Origin: Bacteroidaceae bacterium | Lineage (GTDB): Bacteria; Bacteroidota; Bacteroidia; Bacteroidales; Bacteroidaceae | Assembly (NCBI GenBank): GCA_017650105.1 | Contig: JAGCFO010000013.1 | Coordinates: forward strand, 1-49,869 | DNA: 49,869 nt | Reading direction: 5' to 3' | Part shown: piece after piece, positions 9,482-18,189 of the stretch | Layout: each line of letters starts with the position of its first letter | How positions within the stretch are numbered: the first letter of the stretch is position 1 | Position numbers and translations under genes: made by a program | Notes under the pieces: generated by a model | The model's input: only the letters and a program-made list of their open reading frames with translations | The model's database searches: none | What the model was told of the DNA's origin: nothing

Positions 9482-11172
9482 GCTTCCAGTTTGCGATATC
9501 TGATACGCTTCGGCTCCTCATAGCCCAAACGTCTCAGCTTGTTCTCTTCGTATTCGCTATACGAGCCTTCAAAGAAGAACACTTTGCTATCTCCTTCGAA
9601 TGCCAAGATATGCGTACAAATCCTATCGAGGAACCAACGGTCGTGGCTGATGATTACGGCACAACCGGCAAAGTTCTCCAAACCTTCTTCCAAAGCACGC
9701 AACGTATTGACATCGATATCGTTAGTCGGCTCGTCCAAAAGCAGAACATTCCCTTCCTGCTTCAACGCAAGGGCTAGCTGAAGTCTGTTTCTCTCTCCGC
9801 CTGACAAAACGGCACATTTCTTTTCTTGATCGGAGCCGCTAAAGTTGAACCGACTGAGCCAAGCACGAGCATTAACGTCTCTTCCACCCATACGGAATGT
9901 CTCGTTACCCTGACTGACAACTTGATAAACCGTCTTTTCGGGATCTATATCCTTATGCTGCTGATCCACATAAGCAAGTTTCACAGTCTCCCCTACCTCA
10001 AAAGTTCCAGCATCGGGCTCGTCCAATCCCATTATCAGACGGAACAGAGTGGTCTTTCCCGCTCCGTTTGGACCTATCACACCAACGATTCCGTTGGGAG
10101 GAAGAACGAAATTCAAATTGTCGTAGAGAAGTTTGTCTCCAAAAGCCTTCTTAACGCCAATACATTCAATTACCTTGTGTCCTAAACGCGGGCCGTTGGG
10201 TATGAAGATTTCCAGTTTTTCCTCACGTTCCTTCTGCTCCTCGTTTATCATCTTGTCGTAAGAGTTCAGACGAGCTTTCCCCTTTGCCTGACGGGCTTTC
10301 GGAGCCATCCTCACCCACTCCAATTCTCTCTCAAGTGTCTTACGGCGTTTCGAGGCCTGCTTTTCTTCAATCGCAAGACGCTGCGTTTTCTGATCGAGCC
10401 AAGACGAATAATTTCCCTTCCAGGGAATGCCTTCCCCTCTGTCAAGCTCAAGAATCCATCCTGCCACATGATCGAGGAAGTATCTGTCGTGGGTAACAGC
10501 GATTACCGTTCCCTCGTACTGCTGAAGATGTTGTTCGAGCCAGTCGATGCTTTCCGCATCGAGGTGGTTGGTGGGCTCGTCAAGCAACAGGATGTCAGGT
10601 TTTTGCAAGAGCAGCCGGCACAGGGCAACCCTACGTCGTTCTCCTCCGCTCAACGTCGTGACAGGCTGCTCGTCGGGAGGGCAACGAAGGGCATCCATAG
10701 CGCGTTCAAGGCGCGAGTCGAGATTCCAGGCGTCCGTAGCGTCGATGATGTCCTGTAGTTCTGCCTGACGGGTAAACAAGGCATCCATCTTTTCGGGATC
10801 TTCGTAATACTCGGGCAATCCGAACTTGTTGTTAATCTCCTCATACTCAGCAAGTGCGTCGACAATGGGCTGCACGCCTTCCATCACAACTTCCTTTACC
10901 GTCTTTGTCGGATCGAGCTGCGGGTCTTGCGGCAGATAGCCCACGCTATATCCGGGAGCAAAGACGACTTGTCCCTGATAGCTCTTCTCTATGCCGGCAA
11001 TAATCTTCATCAGCGTTGACTTTCCTGCGCCGTTCAATCCGATGATTCCGATTTTTGCGCCGTAGAAGAAAGAGAGATAGATATCTTTGAGAATGGTTTT
11101 GTTGCTGCCGGGATAGGTCTTGCTGACGCCTACCATCGAGAAAATGACTTTCTTGTCGTCGACTGTTGCCAT
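9478..11172 (-). CDS. ettA: Energy-dependent translational throttle protein EttA (ABC-F ATPase)
   Basis: 564 residues with two ABC domains and no membrane segments. Walker A motifs are GLNGAGKS (about 45-52) and GPNGAGKT (about 369); signature motifs LSGGERRR (about 173) and LSGGERNR; Walker B LLLDEPTNHLD and LLLDEPTNDID. The inter-domain linker contains 'RMAPKARQAKGKARLNSYDKM', and the C-terminus ends EPKRIRYRKL, both characteristic of EttA and not of other ABC-F proteins. EttA binds the ribosomal E site and gates entry into elongation according to ATP/ADP level. It is the first gene of a two-gene unit with the acyltransferase. No exact TAnnTTTG was found upstream; instead a 21-bp repeat array lies 70-150 bp before the start. 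Confidence 0.95.
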   Translation of the reverse strand: MATVDDKKVIFSMVGVSKTYPGSNKTILKDIYLSFFYGAKIGIIGLNGAGKSTLMKIIAGIEKSYQGQVVFAPGYSVGYLPQDPQLDPTKTVKEVVMEGVQPIVDALAEYEEINNKFGLPEYYEDPEKMDALFTRQAELQDIIDATDAWNLDSRLERAMDALRCPPDEQPVTTLSGGERRRVALCRLLLQKPDILLLDEPTNHLDAESIDWLEQHLQQYEGTVIAVTHDRYFLDHVAGWILELDRGEGIPWKGNYSSWLDQKTQRLAIEEKQASKRRKTLERELEWVRMAPKARQAKGKARLNSYDKMINEEQKEREEKLEIFIPNGPRLGHKVIECIGVKKAFGDKLLYDNLNFVLPPNGIVGVIGPNGAGKTTLFRLIMGLDEPDAGTFEVGETVKLAYVDQQHKDIDPEKTVYQVVSQGNETFRMGGRDVNARAWLSRFNFSGSDQEKKCAVLSGGERNRLQLALALKQEGNVLLLDEPTNDIDVNTLRALEEGLENFAGCAVIISHDRWFLDRICTHILAFEGDSKVFFFEGSYSEYEENKLRRLGYEEPKRIRYRKLEA

Positions 11173-11240
11173 AAGGATGCGAGGTGATATTTGTTATTAA
11201 TTAGGGTCTATCAAGAGGATTCAAAGAGATGGTTTGTAGG

Positions 11241-11324
11241 GAAAGTTTTTTTCCTTCTCGAAAAAAAATTATTTGTTCTCCAAAAAAATTTTTCCCTTCT
11301 TCATATCGCGAGATTCTTTGAGCA
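11241..11324 (-). repeat. 21-bp intergenic tandem array A (4 units)
   Basis: Units end at 11261, 11282, 11303 and 11324, an exact 21-bp period. On the plus strand each unit is a variable 10-mer (AT-type such as AAAAAAATTA, or GC-type TATCGCGAGA) followed by a constant 11-mer near TTYNTTCTYCA. The last unit is degenerate. The array lies between the DUF3078 gene and ettA, both on the minus strand. Confidence 0.75.
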
Positions 11325-11360
11325 TAATTTTCCATTCATTGAAATGACGCTCACGAGGAA

Positions 11361-12857
11361 TTACCACGAGTAGTTAAATCCAAACATCAGGTACTCCTTC
11401 ATCTGGAACGTGTTCCACTTACCCCACTCTTCTTTGTACTTCACGCTGGTGTCGAGACGGGGATGGATGAAGAGCGTCGTGGAGAGATATTTGCCCACTT
11501 GGAAGTTAAAGGTATTTTCCCAATCGCCCTGTAAGTATTTGTAAGGAGTATACATGAACAGGCGCGTCTTGTAGGTGATGACATTTGTCAGTTTCCAACT
11601 GAAGTTTGTTTCAACTTTCGTACCGAAGTCGTGGTAGTACGGGCCTCCTCCTTCCTGGAAGTTGGGGATGAAGTTTCTCCGCAGGTCAGCAACGGAAACG
11701 TAGCGGCAGTTGTAGGTCAGCGGACCGATGAAGACTGAGATGTCGCCCTTTTTCAGTTTTTTCTTCCAATCCATACCAAGTGACAGCGAGCCGTAGGCAG
11801 GGGCGAGGAATCTGGATTTCAGTTTGTTGTTGCCGTCGAAGTTTTGCATCATCTGCGAATAAGCCTGGAACTGTGCCGTATAGTTCCACGATTTGATGGC
11901 TTTCAGACTCAGCTTCGACGTCACACGCAAGAGGTCGGTGTTCGACTGAATGTCGGCGCCTGTATTTTTGTAGAAACCCACTTTTGCCTCAAAGCGGTTG
12001 TCGAAGGAGATTTTCTTTTTGTCGTTGTAGTTGGCGTCAAACGTCAGCGACGACAGGATATTGATGTTTGACTTACCGCCCTGATACCAGTTGGGCGAGA
12101 GATACGATTCGGTCATCTTGCTGTCGATCGTTCCTTTCGTTGTCCAGAAATTGGGGCGTTTGACTACCATCTCGGGATTGGCGACTACGGCAGCGGTAAT
12201 CTTCTCATCCACAGTAGCCACATCCAGCTTAGCAGCCTCCGACGATTGTTTCAAGGCATCATCGTTGACGCCCTTTTCGCCAAGAATCGAAGCCTCGGTC
12301 TGCTTCACCTTGTCGGGATGCTCCAGATAGGCAATCATCAGCAGTTTGTCCAATTCGTCGTACATATCAAGGTCTTTCTGCCAAGGAAGCGCCAGCTGGT
12401 TCTCGAGTTTGTCTTTCTCTGAACTCTCATTTCCCTCCTCTTTGTCGAGCCTGAGGGATTGTTTCAGAGGCGAACTGTAAAGCGTAAGCGGAGCCACAAG
12501 GCGGAAGAACACGGGATTGTCGTCGTCTGCATCATCATCCATGTTGGCAACATCCTCTTTGTAACGCTTGGTGAGGCGTTTCATCAGACGTGTGTATTTG
12601 TTAACGAGAGCTGTGTCGGAGAGAATGCGCTTGTTGACGGCAGCACGCAAATCGACAATATCCTGCACCAGCGCGCTGTCGACAACCAGCACGCTATCGG
12701 GCAAAGTAGCCTGAAGGCTGTCGGGAAGTGTCGGCGGAACGGTATCCGTAACAGCTATCTGTAGCATCTCAAGACTTACGTCTGCAACGCTTGCCTTCAC
12801 GGGAGTGAAGAGAAACGAGCAAGCGACAATTACTCCACTTAAAATCAAACGTTTCAT
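11361..12857 (-). CDS. DUF3078 outer-membrane beta-barrel protein
   Basis: 498 residues with a signal peptide (MKRLILSGVIVACSFLFTPVKA). The N-terminal 220 residues are polar and helical, with a Lys/Glu-rich coiled segment. From about residue 235 the text reads like DUF3078: 'NFWTTKGTIDSKMTESYLSPNWYQGGKSNINILSSL', then alternating aromatic/polar strands ending in a terminal aromatic (FGFNYSW), as outer-membrane barrels do. The family is common in Bacteroidetes and has no assigned function. It is a single gene with its own promoter at 12893-12900, divergent from the DUF1846 gene. Confidence 0.85.
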   Translation of the reverse strand: MKRLILSGVIVACSFLFTPVKASVADVSLEMLQIAVTDTVPPTLPDSLQATLPDSVLVVDSALVQDIVDLRAAVNKRILSDTALVNKYTRLMKRLTKRYKEDVANMDDDADDDNPVFFRLVAPLTLYSSPLKQSLRLDKEEGNESSEKDKLENQLALPWQKDLDMYDELDKLLMIAYLEHPDKVKQTEASILGEKGVNDDALKQSSEAAKLDVATVDEKITAAVVANPEMVVKRPNFWTTKGTIDSKMTESYLSPNWYQGGKSNINILSSLTFDANYNDKKKISFDNRFEAKVGFYKNTGADIQSNTDLLRVTSKLSLKAIKSWNYTAQFQAYSQMMQNFDGNNKLKSRFLAPAYGSLSLGMDWKKKLKKGDISVFIGPLTYNCRYVSVADLRRNFIPNFQEGGGPYYHDFGTKVETNFSWKLTNVITYKTRLFMYTPYKYLQGDWENTFNFQVGKYLSTTLFIHPRLDTSVKYKEEWGKWNTFQMKEYLMFGFNYSW

Positions 12858-12892
12858 ATACCTTATTGTATTAAAAAGTCATTTTTCTTTTG

Positions 12893-12900
12893 CAAATATA
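12893..12900 (-). promoter_or_regulatory. -7 element for the DUF3078 gene
   Basis: On the minus strand TATATTTG matches TAnnTTTG exactly, 36 bp upstream of the start codon. Confidence 0.6.
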
Positions 12901-12943
12901 GCAATTTTTTGGGCATTTAAATCAAACACGTCATTTTTTTCTG

Positions 12944-12951
12944 TAATTTTG
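12944..12951 (+). promoter_or_regulatory. -7 element for the DUF1846-yidC unit
   Basis: TAATTTTG matches TAnnTTTG exactly. Because it would start transcription near 12958, the upstream TTG at 12956 cannot be the translation start; this supports ATG 12989. Confidence 0.65.
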
Positions 12952-12988
12952 CAACTTGTTTGGAAAACCAAGCCAAACACCAACGAAT

Positions 12989-14455
12989 ATGAAATACGGT
13001 TTTGATAATCAAAAGTACGTCGAGATGCAGTCTCAGTTCATCAAGGAACGGATTGCGCAGTTTGGCGATAAGCTTTACATGGAGTTTGGGGGCAAGCTGT
13101 TCGACGACTATCATGCGAGTCGCGTGTTGCCGGGATTCAAGCCCGACAGTAAGCTAATGATGCTAATGCAGCTTCGCGACGACGCGGAGATTATCATCGT
13201 CATCAGCGCCTTGGACATTGAGAAGAATAAGGTGCGCAACGATTTGGGCATCACTTACGATGTGGACGTCCTGCGCCTTCGCGACGAATTTATGAGCCGA
13301 GGACTGCTCGTCAGCTCAGTCGTCATCACCCACTACAACGGGCAAGCCAGCGCCGTAGCCTACCGAACACGCCTTGAGCACCTTGGAATCAATGTGTATT
13401 ACCACTATACCATCGAGGGATATCCTACTAACGTAGCATTGATTGACTCGGAAGAGGGTTTCGGCAAGAACGACTACGTGGAAACTACTCGTCCGCTTGT
13501 GGTTGTTACGGCTCCAGGCCCCGGGAGCGGCAAAATGGCTGTTTGCCTCAGTCAGCTCTATCAGGAGAACCAGCGGGGCATCAAAGCAGGATATGCTAAA
13601 TTCGAGACCTTCCCCATCTGGAATCTTCCGCTCAAGCATCCCGTCAACGTAGCTTACGAAGCAGCTACTGCCGACTTGAACGACATAAACATGATTGACC
13701 CGTTCCATCTGGAAGCCTACGGAGAGACAACAGTCAACTACAATCGCGACATCGAAATCTTCCCCGTGCTGAATGCCATCTTTGAAGGCATCTACGGCGA
13801 GAATCCGTATAAATCGCCTACAGATATGGGCGTGAATATGGTAGGCAACTGCATCTGCGACGATGAGGTATGCCGCGAGGCATCGAAACAGGAAATCATC
13901 CGTCGTTATTATACAGCTTTGTGTGAGTTTGCCGATGGGAAGGCAACGGAGAACGAAGTAAACAAGATTGCCCTTCTGATGAAGCAGATGCGCATCACGA
14001 CAGACGACAGGAAGGTTACCGTTGCCGCTAAGGAGCGCCGCGACAAGTCGGGCGTGCCTTCTGCCGCTATCGAGCTGGCCGACGGCACTATCATCACTTC
14101 CGAAACGAGCGATTTGTTAGGCACCAGCGCTGCTCTCATCCTTAATGCAGCGAAACACCTTGCCGGCATCGACCATTCGGCTAAGCTGATTCCGCATAAG
14201 ATGATAGAGCCTATCCAATGGACAAAAGTCAATCTGCTGCACGGACACAATCCTCGCCTACATACCGACGAGGTGCTCGTGGCACTTTCGATGCTTAGCC
14301 TCACCGACGACAATTGCGAGCATTCTCTTGCGATGCTGCCTCAATTCGCCGGATGCCAAGTCCACACGACAGTAATGCTGAGCGAGGTCGACAGAAAGAT
14401 TTTCAAGAAACTGGGCGTTGAGCTCACATGCGAGCCTATCCGCAAGAAAAGTTGA
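12989..14455 (+). CDS. DUF1846 domain-containing protein
   Basis: 488 residues from ATG 12989 (start decided by the promoter at 12944). The N-terminus MKYGFDNQKYVEMQSQFIKERI and the following 'LYMEFGGKLFDDYHASRVLPGFKPDSK' are hallmarks of DUF1846. A glycine-rich loop, TAPGPGSGKMAVCLSQLYQ, near residue 175 resembles a P-loop. A Cys cluster 'GNCICDDEVC' lies near residue 290 and could bind a metal. The protein is soluble with no signal peptide. The biochemical role is not established for the family, to my knowledge. It is followed 42 bp later by yidC on the same strand without a terminator, so the two are probably co-transcribed. Confidence 0.88.
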   Translation: MKYGFDNQKYVEMQSQFIKERIAQFGDKLYMEFGGKLFDDYHASRVLPGFKPDSKLMMLMQLRDDAEIIIVISALDIEKNKVRNDLGITYDVDVLRLRDEFMSRGLLVSSVVITHYNGQASAVAYRTRLEHLGINVYYHYTIEGYPTNVALIDSEEGFGKNDYVETTRPLVVVTAPGPGSGKMAVCLSQLYQENQRGIKAGYAKFETFPIWNLPLKHPVNVAYEAATADLNDINMIDPFHLEAYGETTVNYNRDIEIFPVLNAIFEGIYGENPYKSPTDMGVNMVGNCICDDEVCREASKQEIIRRYYTALCEFADGKATENEVNKIALLMKQMRITTDDRKVTVAAKERRDKSGVPSAAIELADGTIITSETSDLLGTSAALILNAAKHLAGIDHSAKLIPHKMIEPIQWTKVNLLHGHNPRLHTDEVLVALSMLSLTDDNCEHSLAMLPQFAGCQVHTTVMLSEVDRKIFKKLGVELTCEPIRKKS

Positions 14456-14497
14456 AACACTAACCAAAACAGGAATACGTAAACCAACAAACATCAA

Positions 14498-16426
14498 ATG
14501 AATACAAGAAAGTACTCAATTATCGGGTGGATACTGATTTTTGCTATCACAATAGGATTTTTCCTACTCAATAAACCAAGCGCTGAAAAGCTGGCAGCAC
14601 AGAAAGCTGCTATTGCCGCACAAGACTCCATCCGTCGGGCTGAGACGGAAAAAGCTGCCGCCGAAGCAATGAAAGCCCAAGAGCGCTATATGCAGGAACT
14701 GAACGACACCACTTCTGCCCTCTACGGCACAGCAACAGGTTCGGAGGCTATTTATACGCTCCGCAACAACCTGCTTTCGGTTGACATCTCTTCGAAAGGC
14801 GCTGCTATCGTTTCTGCTACCTTATTTAAATATAAGGACCGTGATGGAAATCCGATGCTTCTCTTCGACGAAGACGACAGGAACTTCGCTTTCCTCATCG
14901 ACGGAAAAAATGAGAACATCGTCACAAGCGACAGATACTTCAGCGTCGTCGGGCAAAACGACAGCACCCTCACGCTTCGCTTGAACACCAACGGTGCCGG
15001 GTATCTCGACTTCACCTATACCCTTCCCTCCGAAAGCTATATAGTAAGCCTCGACGTCAAGGCTGTTGGGATGCAAAACTTCTTCCCCTCGCAGATGAGC
15101 ACGATGGGAGTGCGTTGGAATCAGCGGATGCGCCATCAGGAGAAGGGATATATGTTTGAGCAGAGATTCACCTACCTCTCCTATCGCGAGAGCGGGAAAG
15201 ATCCGAACCACATCAACGAAAACAAGAGCCGCGCTGCCGATTTCGAATCCGTCGACTGGCTGGCATACAAGAATCAGTTCTTCTCCACCGTGTTGATTGG
15301 CGCCACACCCTTCACTACTGCCCATCTCACCAGCAGCGTGCTGATGGAGAACAACAACAGCAGCGCCAAGTTCACCGAAACCGACACCATCCCCACCTTC
15401 TATATGAAGAATTTGGGGGCAACGATGAATACCAGCTTCGACCCCTCGGGAACCAATCCGTCGAAATTCCAGTTCTACATCGGTCCGAATCATTTCCGCA
15501 CGCTGAAAGCTTGCTCAAAGCAATCACTTGACGGAAGCAATCTTCAGCTCGACAAGCTCGTCTACATGGGTTTGCCTATCGTGCGGCTCATCAACCGATA
15601 CGTCATCGTCTATCTGTTTGACTTCCTTGCAAGCTTCGGATGGAACATGGGGATCGTATTACTCGTGCTGACGCTTATCGTAAAACTCCTTGTGCTCCCC
15701 TTCACGCGCAAGCAGTATATGTCGTCAGCCAAGATGCGCGCCCTCAAGCCACATATCGATGAAATCAGCGCCAAGTATCCCAATCCCGAAGATGCTATGC
15801 AGAAACAGCAGGAGACGATGCAGATGTACAGCAAATACGGCGTCAGCCCTATGGGCGGCTGCCTGCCTGCCCTCATACAGATGCCTATCTGGATGGCGTT
15901 GTTCTTCTTCGTGCCTAATGCTATCGAGCTGCGTCAGCAGCATTTCCTCTGGGCAAACGACTTGAGCGCCTACGACGACGTCATCAGCTGGAGCGGAAAC
16001 ATTCCACTTCTCGGCAATCACCTCTCGCTCTTCTGCCTCCTCTTCTGCGTGACGAATATTCTCAACACCGTCTTCACCATGAAGATGCAGCCTTCGACAG
16101 GACAAGACAAGAGCCAGCAGAACATGATGAAGTGGATGATGTACTTAATGCCCGTTGTCTTCCTCTTCACGCTGAATGGTTACTCCAGCGGTTTGAACTA
16201 CTACTACTGCATTTCCGCCGTTATGTCTATCCTCATTATGGTGATAATGAAGCGAATGACAAACGAGAAGAAGCTGCTCGATGAGCTGGAGACAAACTAC
16301 AAGAAGAACCAGGCTAACCCGCCCAAGAAAACGTCCGGCATGATGGCACGCCTCGAGGCGATGCAGAAAGAGCAGGAACGCATCCAGCGCGAGCAACAGG
16401 AAAGAGCGCAACGGGGCAAACGCTAA
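14498..16426 (+). CDS. yidC: Membrane protein insertase YidC
   Basis: 642 residues. It starts with the N-terminal membrane anchor (SIIGWILIFAITIGFFLLNKPS), then a charged linker and a large periplasmic beta-sandwich of about 300 residues as in Gram-negative YidC. The conserved insertase core starts near residue 360 ('FLASFGWNMGIVLLVLTLIVKLLVLPFTRKQYMSSAKMRALKPHIDEI'), includes 'GGCLPALIQMPIWMALFFF', and ends with three further membrane helices and a Lys/Gln-rich cytoplasmic tail. It inserts and folds inner-membrane proteins, alone or with SecYEG, including the F0 c subunit, whose operon is 5 kb downstream. A terminator follows directly. Confidence 0.96.
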   Translation: MNTRKYSIIGWILIFAITIGFFLLNKPSAEKLAAQKAAIAAQDSIRRAETEKAAAEAMKAQERYMQELNDTTSALYGTATGSEAIYTLRNNLLSVDISSKGAAIVSATLFKYKDRDGNPMLLFDEDDRNFAFLIDGKNENIVTSDRYFSVVGQNDSTLTLRLNTNGAGYLDFTYTLPSESYIVSLDVKAVGMQNFFPSQMSTMGVRWNQRMRHQEKGYMFEQRFTYLSYRESGKDPNHINENKSRAADFESVDWLAYKNQFFSTVLIGATPFTTAHLTSSVLMENNNSSAKFTETDTIPTFYMKNLGATMNTSFDPSGTNPSKFQFYIGPNHFRTLKACSKQSLDGSNLQLDKLVYMGLPIVRLINRYVIVYLFDFLASFGWNMGIVLLVLTLIVKLLVLPFTRKQYMSSAKMRALKPHIDEISAKYPNPEDAMQKQQETMQMYSKYGVSPMGGCLPALIQMPIWMALFFFVPNAIELRQQHFLWANDLSAYDDVISWSGNIPLLGNHLSLFCLLFCVTNILNTVFTMKMQPSTGQDKSQQNMMKWMMYLMPVVFLFTLNGYSSGLNYYYCISAVMSILIMVIMKRMTNEKKLLDELETNYKKNQANPPKKTSGMMARLEAMQKEQERIQREQQERAQRGKR

Positions 16427-16455
16427 TGCACAAGTAAGCATTTGCAAGTCTTGAG

Positions 16456-16497
16456 AAATCAGCCGACAGGATACTTTCCCGTCGGCTGATTTTTCTT
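16456..16497 (+). terminator. Terminator after yidC
   Basis: AAATCAGCCGAC (16456-16467) pairs with GTCGGCTGATTT (16481-16492), followed by T residues. Its 3' arm and T-tract overlap the first unit of 21-bp array B. Confidence 0.9.
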
Positions 16498-16608
16498 TCT
16501 TCATCTCGCGATATTCCTTCTTCATATCGCCGTATTCTTTCTTCATAATTTTTTTTCCCTTCTCCAAATAAATTTTTTCTTTGTCCATATCGCAAGATGT
16601 GTACTGCA
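16483..16608 (-). repeat. 21-bp intergenic tandem array B (6 units)
   Basis: Unit ends fall at 16503, 16524, 16545, 16566, 16587 and 16608, exactly 21 bp apart. The second unit reads TCTCGCGATA plus TTCCTTCTTCA, the third TATCGCCGTA plus TTCTTTCTTCA. The fourth and fifth have AT-type variable halves; the sixth is degenerate. The array lies between yidC and the lipoprotein gene, both on the plus strand, so its GAAGAA sense strand opposes the flanking genes, unlike arrays A and C. Confidence 0.8.
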
Positions 16609-16637
16609 TATCTCTTTACTGAAAAATCGGAGGTTTT

Positions 16638-16669
16638 TTTGTGTTTTTTAAAAAAAACTCATATCTTTG
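16638..16669 (+). promoter_or_regulatory. Promoter of the thioredoxin-fold lipoprotein
   Basis: TTTG (16638-16641), a 20-bp spacer and TATCTTTG (16662-16669) match both parts of the Bacteroidetes consensus. The start codon follows at 16704. Confidence 0.8.
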
Positions 16670-16703
16670 TCAACACAACAAATTAGATTGAATTCTCTGC
16701 ACC

Positions 16704-18092
16704 ATGAAAAGAATACATTTAATTGTGCTTCTTTTGGCTTTCTTAGCTCTAGTAGGATGTACGGAAGACAAGAAACAACAGCTTGAAGACTTCGTTCCAC
16801 ATTGGGACAAAAGTATGTTTTCCAATCAGATTGTCTATCCTGACGATAGCATCGGTTACCTGAAGCTCAACTTGGATAACATTGCCTCAGGTTTTACGAA
16901 CAGAGCCGACAATGAGTACGAAGAGGGAAAACTCGTCGTGAATATGTACGCTCCGAAAATAGTTCCCGTCTACTGCGCGCAACTGGATGGCGTGATTCCC
17001 CTTTTGCTTGTGCCCGGGAAAGCGTCTCAACTGAGAATATATGCGCAAGCATGCGATGAAAGCGAAAGTGCCATTCACGAAACGTCTTGCTGGCAGTTCT
17101 CAGGTGAACTGGCAGACTTGAACGCAGTGCTTGTAACTGAGTTTGACCACCTTATGCCTTTGGGAATTTCTTCTTGGTACGAAAAGGGAATGAGCGAAGA
17201 GGCATTTCATGATAGCCTTTGGAACGGTATTTCCCAGCTGAAAGAGCACTACGAACAATCAGCGTATTCCGAGAGGCAGAAAGAATTCATCCGCGCTATG
17301 CTGGAACGTCGATATGTTTGTCTTTATACCTTAGGGCGCAGTTTGGGCTTCTCTTTGGAAGATAAACATGCCCAAGAACTGGAATTCTTCCACGACGGAC
17401 GAACGTTCTACGCAATCAGCTCAAGTCTTCCCTTACCATATCTGAGAACAAATAATATTGAGGGAGTTGTTAGAGACTGGATGGAATCTCTCAACAAAGC
17501 ACAAGCTTTGGCCGATACCATGCAGAAAACGTCGGAATCCCTCCCATTGGAATCATTCGATACCATTCCCGAGCCTTTCCGTTCCGATTTGATTGCACTG
17601 AATGACACATTGCGAAAGCAAGCAGAACGATGGAGCCTGATTTCCGACTCGACCATTATTGCTGAGGAGACTATCACAAACGGTATTCTCCCCTGCCCTG
17701 ATGTGAAGGCAGAAGAACTTTTCCCGTATTTTGTCAAGAGCCATAAGGGAAAAGTCGTTGTTATTGACTGTTGGGCTACATGGTGCGGCCCATGCAAGAA
17801 AGGCATTGAGGCCATGAAGCCGTTAAAGAAAGAGCTGGAGGGGAAAGATGTGGTATTCATATACCTTACGAATTCATCCAGCCCACAAGATGAATGGGAG
17901 AAAGAAGCGAAGGATATTCACGGGCTGCACTATCGTTTGTCTGACGATATCTGGAAAAAGCTGAAAGGAGAAAGCGGAATTCCTCATTACTATATTTTCG
18001 ACCGCAAGGGGAAGAAAGTCTATGAAAGATTGGGATTTGGAGAAGGAGTCTTGGACGAAATAACTGCTGCTATTTCGAAAGCATTATCCTGA
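16704..18092 (+). CDS. Thioredoxin-fold lipoprotein (TlpA/ResA-like)
   Basis: 462 residues. The signal peptide ends in the lipobox LVGC (Cys 19), so the mature protein should be lipid-anchored. The first 330 residues are not recognised beyond a beta-rich start and a helical middle, the layout of Bacteroidetes TlpA-family proteins with an N-terminal accessory domain. The C-terminal 120 residues are a thioredoxin domain: VVVIDCWATWCGPCKK, with active-site Cys pair near residues 358 and 361, and the cis-proline segment GIPHYY. Expected role: extracytoplasmic thiol-disulfide exchange; the partner is unknown. A single gene with its own promoter and terminator. Confidence 0.85.
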   Translation: MKRIHLIVLLLAFLALVGCTEDKKQQLEDFVPHWDKSMFSNQIVYPDDSIGYLKLNLDNIASGFTNRADNEYEEGKLVVNMYAPKIVPVYCAQLDGVIPLLLVPGKASQLRIYAQACDESESAIHETSCWQFSGELADLNAVLVTEFDHLMPLGISSWYEKGMSEEAFHDSLWNGISQLKEHYEQSAYSERQKEFIRAMLERRYVCLYTLGRSLGFSLEDKHAQELEFFHDGRTFYAISSSLPLPYLRTNNIEGVVRDWMESLNKAQALADTMQKTSESLPLESFDTIPEPFRSDLIALNDTLRKQAERWSLISDSTIIAEETITNGILPCPDVKAEELFPYFVKSHKGKVVVIDCWATWCGPCKKGIEAMKPLKKELEGKDVVFIYLTNSSSPQDEWEKEAKDIHGLHYRLSDDIWKKLKGESGIPHYYIFDRKGKKVYERLGFGEGVLDEITAAISKALS

Positions 18093-18117
18093 GGCGATTA
18101 AATGAGTCTCTCTAAAC

Positions 18118-18162
18118 AAAAAAGATGTGGGGCTTGTCATCCTTTGCCACACATCCTTTTTT
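18118..18162. terminator. Bidirectional terminator between lipoprotein and atpG
   Basis: AAAAAAGATGTGG and CCACACATCCTTTTTT form a stem with A and T tracts on both sides, in the gap between two convergent genes, so it can serve both strands. Confidence 0.8.
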
Positions 18163-18189
18163 GTCGCGTAGGGTTAAGTGCGGATTAAA

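Noticed and set aside
16145..16609. 154-codon minus-strand frame covering array B (heptapeptides MKKEYRD)
   Set aside because: It runs into yidC antisense and through its terminator; the heptapeptide pattern is a result of the 21-bp period. Arrays A and C do not keep an open frame in this phase.
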